64,000 nucleotides of DNA, taken from assembly GCA_020634935.1 (NCBI GenBank), contig JACKAT010000003.1:124001-188000 (forward strand). The letters run 5' to 3'. Within the stretch, counting starts at the first letter, position 1. Every line of letters begins with the position of its first letter. The stretch comes from Anaerolineales bacterium (GTDB lineage: Bacteria; Chloroflexota; Anaerolineae; 4572-78; J111). Below are positions 59,401 through 64,000 of this stretch, one piece after another. Position numbers and translations under genes: made by a program. Under the pieces are notes generated by a model that was given only the letters and a program-made list of their open reading frames with translations, had not been told where the DNA came from and made no database searches.

Positions 59401-62400
59401 CAGTTGGGTCAGTTTGGCGGCGTAGGCCCGCTGCTCGGCGGCCCCGGCCGTGGGGTAGAGCGCGGTCAGGGTCAAGGCGTAGTAAAACGACAAAGCCAGG
59501 CTCCAGATGGTGCCGTTCAAACTGGGGACAACCCGCTCGGCATGTTCGGCCATGCGCAGCGCCTCGGGGAAATCTTCAAACATATAGGCCAGGTGCATTT
59601 TGGAAATATAGTAGAAGGTTTCAAAAAACGGCTCGTTGTGGTAAGTGGTTTGGTAAGCCTGGTCGTCGAAGCCGGGGTCGAGCGGCGGCGGATTGCCATT
59701 CGGTCCCTGCAAGCTCACGCTCCACTGCCAGATGACCCGCTGGGCATCGGCAAAGCTGAAGTTTTTGATTTGGGTGAGGAAGGTGATGTTGGCCTGGCAG
59801 GCTTGATCAACCTGGCTTAATTCCGCCCCGCTGAGCAGGATATACCAGCTTTCATGGAACGTGCCGTAAGTAGCATAGGCGAAATCGCCGGACTCCAGGC
59901 CGCAGCGATAGGCTTCCTTGGCGTATGGGAAACAGGTTTTGAGCGGCGCTCGCCAGAAATTGACAAAGCAGCTAAACATGTGGTGAATTTTGGCCCGGAG
60001 TTTGACGTCCTTGAAAAAGTCGTTGACCTGCAAGGCCAGCCGGCCAAATTCATAGCCCGATTCGTAATCGCCCAGCAGGGAGCCGACGGTGATGCCGTGG
60101 GTCACGTAGCCGTAGGCCGACTCTTCGCAGTGGCCGTGCTGGAGCGACAGCCGGACCATGGTAGCCGAAATCAAAGCGGCGAGCAGGTGCTCGTTGGCGA
60201 TGTAGGCCGGGGCCCACATGGTCATCAGCAGTTTCATACTCATTTTGACGTCGGGGTCGGTGGCGACCGGCAGATCAATCAGAGCGCCGATGCGGGTCTG
60301 CTCGAGATGGCGTTGGATTTGGTCCAGTTCGGCGGCGAAGGCGGCTTGCTTAGCGGCCTCCTCGGCCGGCAGTTCGATGGCAAACAGCTTCAAGCCTTGC
60401 TGGCCAGCCCGCACCGCCTCGTTATATTGGGCCATAATCTCGAATTGCAGCATCTTCAAGTTGTAGACATCGGCCTGGGCCAGTTTAGAGCGGGCGTGGC
60501 GCAGCAGTTGCCCAAACACTTGCTCGGCCTGGGCGAAATTGCCGGTTAAAAATTCCGCTTCAGCCTGGTCCAGCAGCAGGGTCCAGGCCAGGTCATAATG
60601 GCTAGACCAGTAATCCTGGGGCAGGCAGGTCAGGCCGGTTTTGAAATAATCCAGGGCGGGCTGGTAGGCGGTGGAGGATTTGGCTTTGCGGCCGGCCTCC
60701 AGGTTCAGCCGGGCCAGCCGCTCCCGTTCGGCGGGGTCGGTGATGAGCGCCGCGCCAAAGTTGAGATGATTGACAATATCGAACAGCTTCTCGTCCTGTT
60801 CGGCCGGGTCCAAATGCTCCAGCATGAGCCGGCCCACCTGGAGATGAACGGCTTGTTTGCGGTCGGCGGGAATGAGGGAGTAGGCGGCTTGCTGGACCCG
60901 GTCGTGCAGGAATTTGCAGGCGGCCCCTTCAACCGGATCGCGGTCCGGCTGAGCCGGATGGTAGGTTTGGCCGGCCGGGATGAGCAAGCCGCGCTCGACG
61001 GCCGGCCACAGTTCAGCGGCCACCTGGCCGGCGGCCTGTTGGCCGACAATGGCCAGCGTGTCCAGGGCAAAATGGTTGCCGATACAGGCGGCCAGCCGGA
61101 TGAGCCGGCGGGTCGGCTCCGGGAACTTCTGAATTTGGGCCACCATCAAATCGACGACATTATCGGTCATGGCCATTTGCTCGATACCGGCCAGGTCGTA
61201 GCTCCACCAATTCGACGACGGATCAAAGGCCAACAGCCCCTCGCGCTCGATCGATTTGAGGAATTGAATGACAAAGAAGGGATTGCCGCCGGTTTTTTGG
61301 TAGACCCGGTCGGCCAGCGGCCTGGCCCGGTCGGCGGGGCTGTGCAGCGTGTCGGCGACGAATTGGGTTAAGTGGGTTTGATCGAGGTGGGTCAGGGTGA
61401 TGCGATTGAACTGCACCCCGCTTTGGGTCAGGTCAGCCAGGGTGATGATCAGGGGGTGGGCTTGGTTGACCTCGTTGTCGCGATACGCGCCGATGACCAG
61501 CAGATATTTGAGCTGGCTGTTGGTCATGACCGTGGCCAGCAAACTCAACGTGGCCGAGTCGGCCCACTGCAAATCATCGATGAAGATGACCAGGGGATGA
61601 TCGGGCTGGGTAAAGACCTGGATGAAGTGTTGGAAGACCAGATTGAAGCGGTTGCGGGTTTCGGCGGGCGGCAGGCTGGGCACGGGCGGCTGGGGACCGA
61701 TTAGCAGTTCGATGTCGGGGATGAATTCGGTAATGACCTGGCCATTCGCGCCCAGAGCCCGGCTTAATTTTTCGCGCCACGCCTGCACCTGCGCTTCCGG
61801 CTCGCTGAGGAGCTGACGCACCAACCCCTGGAAGGCCTGGGTCACGGCGCTGTAAGGCACGTTGCGCTGAAACTGGTCGAACTTGCCGGCGATGAAATAA
61901 CCGCGATGCCCTTGCCGGGCCATCGATTTATAGACCTCGCTGACCAGGGCCGATTTGCCGATGCCGGAATAACCGGCCACCAGCAGCAGTTCGGCCTGGC
62001 CGGATAAGGCGGCTAAGTTGGGGGCTGGCGCCGGCCCGCCTCCCCCGCCAGCGGGGGGCATTTTGTCTTCGCCCTCCGCCAGGTCAGCCGCCGCGGAGAT
62101 GCGATCAAAGGCGGCCAGCAGCGTCGCCAGTTCCGGTTCGCGGCCGTAGAGTTTCTGGGGAATCTGAAACCGGGTGGAAACATCATGTTCGGCCAGGGTA
62201 AATGGGGCCACGACGCCGGTGGCCGACCATTCGGCCAGACACCGTTCCAGGTCAGCCTGTAAGCCGTGGGCGCTCTGGTAGCGATCTTCAGCCATTTTGG
62301 CCAGCAGCTTCATTATAATAGCGGACACCACCGGCGGCAGGTCGGCCCGGAGGTCGGCCGGGGGGATCGGCTCGCGGGCGATGTGGGCGTGGACCAGGCT

Positions 62401-63054
62401 CAACGGATCGGCGATAGCGAAGGGCAGCCGGCCGGTGAGCAGGTGGTAAAAGGTGACGCCCAGCGAGTAAAAGTCGGTGCGGTAGTCGATGATCCGGTTC
62501 ATGCGGCCGGTTTGCTCCGGCGAGATATAGGCCAGGTCGCCTTCCAACTGGCGGGGGTCGCTAACGGGCCGGGTTTCTTGAGCCAGCCGCGAGGCCAGGC
62601 TCAGGTTGGTAATTTTGACCTGGCGGGTGTGCGGATTGAACCAAATATGATGGGGGGTGAGGTTTTGGTGGATGATGTTCCGCTGGTGGATATCGCCCAG
62701 AATGCGGGCCGTTTGCGCGGCGATGTCCAGCAAGACGGCCAGGTCCAGCCCCGGCGGGGAGAGCCACTGCTGAAGCGGGCTGCCGCCGAAATCCTCAAAA
62801 ATCAACAGCGGCCGGCGGCCGGCTTCTTCTAACCCCAGCGCTTGCATCAGGCCGGACAGGCCGAGATGGCGAGTTAGCTCATACTCCTGTTTTAAGCGCG
62901 TGATGTCTTTCAGGCTGGGATATTCGGCCGGTAATGTTTTGAGCAGCACGGGCGTGTTATCGGTCCGCCGGCCGGCGCGATACAGCGCCACTTGCGGGCT
63001 GCTGTCGATCGGTTCAATTATGTGGTAATCGGTCGCTGTTAGATTTAGGCTCAT
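56470..63054 (-). CDS. Giant pseudokinase-AAA-GAF hybrid histidine kinase
   Basis: 2194 residues from ATG 63054; the frame is open to 63144, but that part is repeat-derived. An N-terminal protein-kinase-like domain (1-280) lacks catalytic residues: HQNLTPHHI where HRDxKPxN is expected, NLS where DFG is expected. Next come a STAND/AAA domain with AGYSGIGKSALV (about 365) and VIFIDDLQWADS, a long helical TPR-like region (about 700-1320), GAF domains at about 1360-1510 and 1530-1670, a coiled coil, HisKA (ARMSHELRTPLN, about 1740), HATPase (LLGNAVKFTDRG, EDTGIGI, EGTGLGL) and a receiver (LVVDD, LMDLVMPVLDG, AKPVKT). The layout is that of the trifunctional kinase/ATPase/histidine kinase family. 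It ends in an Hpt-like helical tail with no clear phospho-His. Confidence 0.93.
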   Translation of the reverse strand: MSLNLTATDYHIIEPIDSSPQVALYRAGRRTDNTPVLLKTLPAEYPSLKDITRLKQEYELTRHLGLSGLMQALGLEEAGRRPLLIFEDFGGSPLQQWLSPPGLDLAVLLDIAAQTARILGDIHQRNIIHQNLTPHHIWFNPHTRQVKITNLSLASRLAQETRPVSDPRQLEGDLAYISPEQTGRMNRIIDYRTDFYSLGVTFYHLLTGRLPFAIADPLSLVHAHIAREPIPPADLRADLPPVVSAIIMKLLAKMAEDRYQSAHGLQADLERCLAEWSATGVVAPFTLAEHDVSTRFQIPQKLYGREPELATLLAAFDRISAAADLAEGEDKMPPAGGGGGPAPAPNLAALSGQAELLLVAGYSGIGKSALVSEVYKSMARQGHRGYFIAGKFDQFQRNVPYSAVTQAFQGLVRQLLSEPEAQVQAWREKLSRALGANGQVITEFIPDIELLIGPQPPVPSLPPAETRNRFNLVFQHFIQVFTQPDHPLVIFIDDLQWADSATLSLLATVMTNSQLKYLLVIGAYRDNEVNQAHPLIITLADLTQSGVQFNRITLTHLDQTHLTQFVADTLHSPADRARPLADRVYQKTGGNPFFVIQFLKSIEREGLLAFDPSSNWWSYDLAGIEQMAMTDNVVDLMVAQIQKFPEPTRRLIRLAACIGNHFALDTLAIVGQQAAGQVAAELWPAVERGLLIPAGQTYHPAQPDRDPVEGAACKFLHDRVQQAAYSLIPADRKQAVHLQVGRLMLEHLDPAEQDEKLFDIVNHLNFGAALITDPAERERLARLNLEAGRKAKSSTAYQPALDYFKTGLTCLPQDYWSSHYDLAWTLLLDQAEAEFLTGNFAQAEQVFGQLLRHARSKLAQADVYNLKMLQFEIMAQYNEAVRAGQQGLKLFAIELPAEEAAKQAAFAAELDQIQRHLEQTRIGALIDLPVATDPDVKMSMKLLMTMWAPAYIANEHLLAALISATMVRLSLQHGHCEESAYGYVTHGITVGSLLGDYESGYEFGRLALQVNDFFKDVKLRAKIHHMFSCFVNFWRAPLKTCFPYAKEAYRCGLESGDFAYATYGTFHESWYILLSGAELSQVDQACQANITFLTQIKNFSFADAQRVIWQWSVSLQGPNGNPPPLDPGFDDQAYQTTYHNEPFFETFYYISKMHLAYMFEDFPEALRMAEHAERVVPSLNGTIWSLALSFYYALTLTALYPTAGAAEQRAYAAKLTQLRQKMKVWAENAPANFQQKYLLVAAETARINHDHRQAAAYFDRAIRLSRDNGFGQDEALACELCAKFWLMRKNERKAYPFLVDALYAYQRWGAAAKVKDLRERNQLLLTHFEHPLSTSPTPPAEAGYQDLDLLAVIKAAQALSSEMNLATLLEKLMHIVLENAGAQHGHLILKKEDRWLIEATGLVERDEITIRPGIAIEAGEKLSPAIVNYVARTGENLVLSDAAQDPRFSSDPYIVRRQPKSILCLPILRQGQAIGILYLENNLTSAAFTPARVETTQILASQAAISLENARLHEEMKQEIVERQQAEAVLRAITEGTAAVTGGNFFRSLVRHLAAALKVHCAFVTECADANMLRVRTLAYVKDGRFQENVEYELVGTPCEHVINGKTYFCPTNLEDLFPKEKGMASYVGVPIVDSSGAILGHLAVMDNEPITHNPQHPTSILQIFAARAGAELERKRAEEALNRANEALEQRVETRTAELQQANGQLTQEVNERKRMESAWQQAKEAAETANRAKSEFLARMSHELRTPLNGILGYTQILKKDKQLNYQHLERVAIIQRSGEHLLNLINDILDLAKIEASKMELHPVDFHLAEFLNNIAKICRVSAEQKGLAFIYEPRPALPPVIHGDEKRLRQILLNLLGNAVKFTDRGQITLTVEPRAGHIRFQIEDTGIGIAADNLTQIFSPFHQVGEQKYAVEGTGLGLAISQQLVQMMGGELHVSSTPGQGTTFWFELALPDADRPAPIAEKEVERAVIGFTGPRRRVLVVDDKWENRSVIVNMLAPLGFEVIEAADGSEALHQAVEFQPDLILMDLVMPVLDGFEATRRLRAMPDGEEMTIVALSASAFDDTRQKSLMTGCDGFIAKPVKTAELLATLERHLQVEWIYETNGDLPDQAGPAVSPAAPATATPEMVPPPPDEVAALLDLALQGDIKAILNRLDAIETAGEAYHPFTGRIRLLAKNFQMKQIRDFIGQYR

Positions 63055-63091
63055 TCCCGCGATGGTCCTTGCTCCTTGTAGATGAAAGTCT

Positions 63092-63125
63092 GGAGCGTCA
63101 ATGACAAAGCCAGCTTTGTCGCTCC
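63092..63125. repeat. Paired-palindrome repeat, shortened copy
   Basis: GGAGCGTCAATGACAAAGCCAGCTTTGTCGCTCC; the first hairpin half is deleted. It extends the frame of the giant kinase upstream (residues that look like WSDKAGFV), and is not part of the protein. Confidence 0.8.
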
Positions 63126-63175
63126 AGTAAATTTTCATGCCCAATGTCGTCTCAATCGAGACTGTCAGACTCCTC

Positions 63176-63221
63176 TGAAAATTCCGTAGGACAAACTTAA
63201 GTTTGTCCTACGGAATTTTCA
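63176..63221. repeat. 46-bp perfect palindrome
   Basis: The TAGGACAAACTT core extended by TGAAAATTCCG arms to 46 bp without mismatch. Longest perfect palindrome seen in the window. Confidence 0.9.
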
Positions 63222-63477
63222 GGGTCGGTGCTGTACCGTGGTTCGGTCAGACTCCCTCTATTTTTGAGCTAATTTCTCTGACCCAGAATATTTTACTACT
63301 TTTTCAAATTGATTACACAATTATTACAAAAGTGTGACATTTGTGGGCAAAGGCGATGAGCATCACCCCAAAAACAACCCTAAAAAGATGAAAGAGATAC
63401 CGTTTCGGCTTGCGGGGATTGAGATGGCAATGGATGAGGAACAAGACCTTAAGCTGTTATAACATCAGAGCTGACGC

Positions 63478-63546
63478 CGTTCCAAAGGTGATAGCCACTT
63501 GGATACGCTCAAAAAGTGACGGCCACCTGGCTTTTACGTCAATCCT
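63478..63546. repeat. Degenerate MITE-like element
   Basis: GGTGATAGCCACTT and AAGTGACGGCCACC as inner arms, with flanks GACGCCGTTCCAAAGG and CTGGCTTTTACGTCAATCCT that match the flanks of the copies at 32922 and 38752. The rest of 63222-63679 is AT-rich and shows no gene. Confidence 0.7.
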
Positions 63547-63679
63547 AAATATAAAAGAATGAAGTTTTTACGTAATTTTAATACAGCGTTCTGTCATATG
63601 TGTCGATAAATGTATATCGCGCCTAATTGGCGCTCTTCCGGTAATAACTAATTTTAGTCGTTACGAAAGGAGCAACATC

Positions 63680-64000
63680 ATGTATCGACAACTCAATGAT
63701 TTAAAAATCAGGACCAAATTGAGCATCGCTTTTCTGCTTTTGACCGGGCTGACCCTTTTGGTGGGGACGATAGCCGTCATCAGCCAGCTCAAAATCCGGC
63801 AGACGATGACGCACTTGCTTTATACTGATGTTTTCGTCGAAAATCTAGCTCAGCAAAGCGATAGTGCTGTGCTCGAAGCTCGCCGTTATGAAAATGATTA
63901 CTTGCTTTATTTCAAAGCGCTAGGTTTTGAACAAGCCCGGGCTGAATACGTTAGCGCGTTTCAAGATGAAGTGACCACGGTCAATCAACATATGGCTCAG
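63680..64000 (+). CDS. Membrane sensor protein, N-terminal part (cut by window end)
   Basis: 107 codons seen, running off the window. Strong AAAGGAG site. The start MYRQLNDLKIRTKLSIAFLL with a membrane helix (KLSIAFLLLTGLTLLVGTIAVI) is typical of methyl-accepting chemotaxis proteins and HAMP-containing histidine kinases; the following helical segment (LAQQSDSAVLEARRYENDYL) matches the four-helix-bundle sensor domain of such proteins. The output domain is outside the window, so kinase or chemoreceptor cannot be decided. Confidence 0.88.
   Translation, partial: MYRQLNDLKIRTKLSIAFLLLTGLTLLVGTIAVISQLKIRQTMTHLLYTDVFVENLAQQSDSAVLEARRYENDYLLYFKALGFEQARAEYVSAFQDEVTTVNQHMAQ

Noticed and set aside
63054..63144. 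N-terminal extension of the giant kinase
   Set aside because: The extra 30 codons are translated from a GGAGCG/GACAAAG palindromic repeat and not conserved protein; ATG 63054 fits the start of the kinase-like domain.
1..64000. tRNA, rRNA, integrase or transposase genes
   Set aside because: None recognised on either strand by eye; a covariance search could still find a small RNA gene.

Overview
The window looks like a chromosomal segment of a Chloroflexota bacterium, most likely of the Anaerolineae or a close relative. This is inferred from style, not from a marker gene: GC-rich coding DNA, very large multidomain signalling ATPases, Thr/Pro linkers (TPTPTP type) in lipoproteins and membrane proteins, secreted proteins ending in a short [YF]LP-x-[IV] tail, and intergenic spaces packed with palindromic and low-complexity repeats. 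No rRNA, tRNA, CRISPR array, phage or intact transposase gene was seen.

Layout. 0.2-2 kb: an ABC permease of the nucleoside/simple-sugar type and an inositol-monophosphatase-like enzyme. 2.3-7.7 kb: an ATPase with a C-terminal winged helix, a previously easy-to-miss 51-codon secreted peptide gene with a palindrome, a foldable leader and a terminator, a split STAND system (NB-ARC ATPase plus TPR protein, overlapping genes) and a DJ-1-like protein. 7.7-17.5 kb: an exported/modification locus made of a lipoprotein that copies the N-terminal domain of its neighbour, a 1248-residue S8-like/VWA protein, a Tat-type secreted protein ending in Ser-Ser-Ser, a tight nucleotidyltransferase-PqqD-HprK-like operon, and a repeat-rich secreted protein. 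17.5-31.8 kb (all minus strand): a 2344-residue phosphotransferase-STAND-WD40 protein, a membrane protein, an FHA-flavoprotein fusion, an FHA protein, a Ser/Thr kinase and an HtrA-like pseudoprotease, together a Ser/Thr-phosphorylation signalling block. 31.9-40.5 kb: TSUP permease, LuxR-type STAND regulator, zinc-ribbon/propeller membrane protein, and a three-gene run (ABM-like, alpha/beta hydrolase, SRPBCC). 40.8-46.6 kb: DUF433/PIN-like pair, a 20/21-bp periodic array, a Zn/Cd-type P-type ATPase with a MerR-style promoter, MFS exporter and MerR regulator. 46.9-53.6 kb: D-lyxose isomerase, LamG-cohesin-dockerin protein, N-acyl-D-amino-acid deacylase-like protein, two secreted proteins. 53.9-64 kb: OmpR-type regulator, REC-histidine kinase, a 2.2-kilo-residue pseudokinase/AAA/GAF/hybrid histidine kinase, and the start of a membrane sensor gene cut by the window end.

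The most interesting part is the 12.3-15.3 kb operon. Its three intracellular proteins (PF14907-type nucleotidyltransferase, PqqD-like carrier, HprK-like kinase) match the tailoring and recognition parts of phosphorylated lasso peptide clusters, but the macrocyclase and leader peptidase are absent, and the gene just upstream encodes an exported protein with a C-terminal serine run. A second theme is catalytic loss: an HtrA-like protein without His and Ser, a kinase domain without the catalytic Asp, and an S8-like protein with Glu where His is expected. A third is mobile intergenic DNA: at least six families of palindromic or low-complexity repeats, some of which have run into coding sequence.

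All functional statements rest on reading motifs in the translated sequence; no database search was possible.
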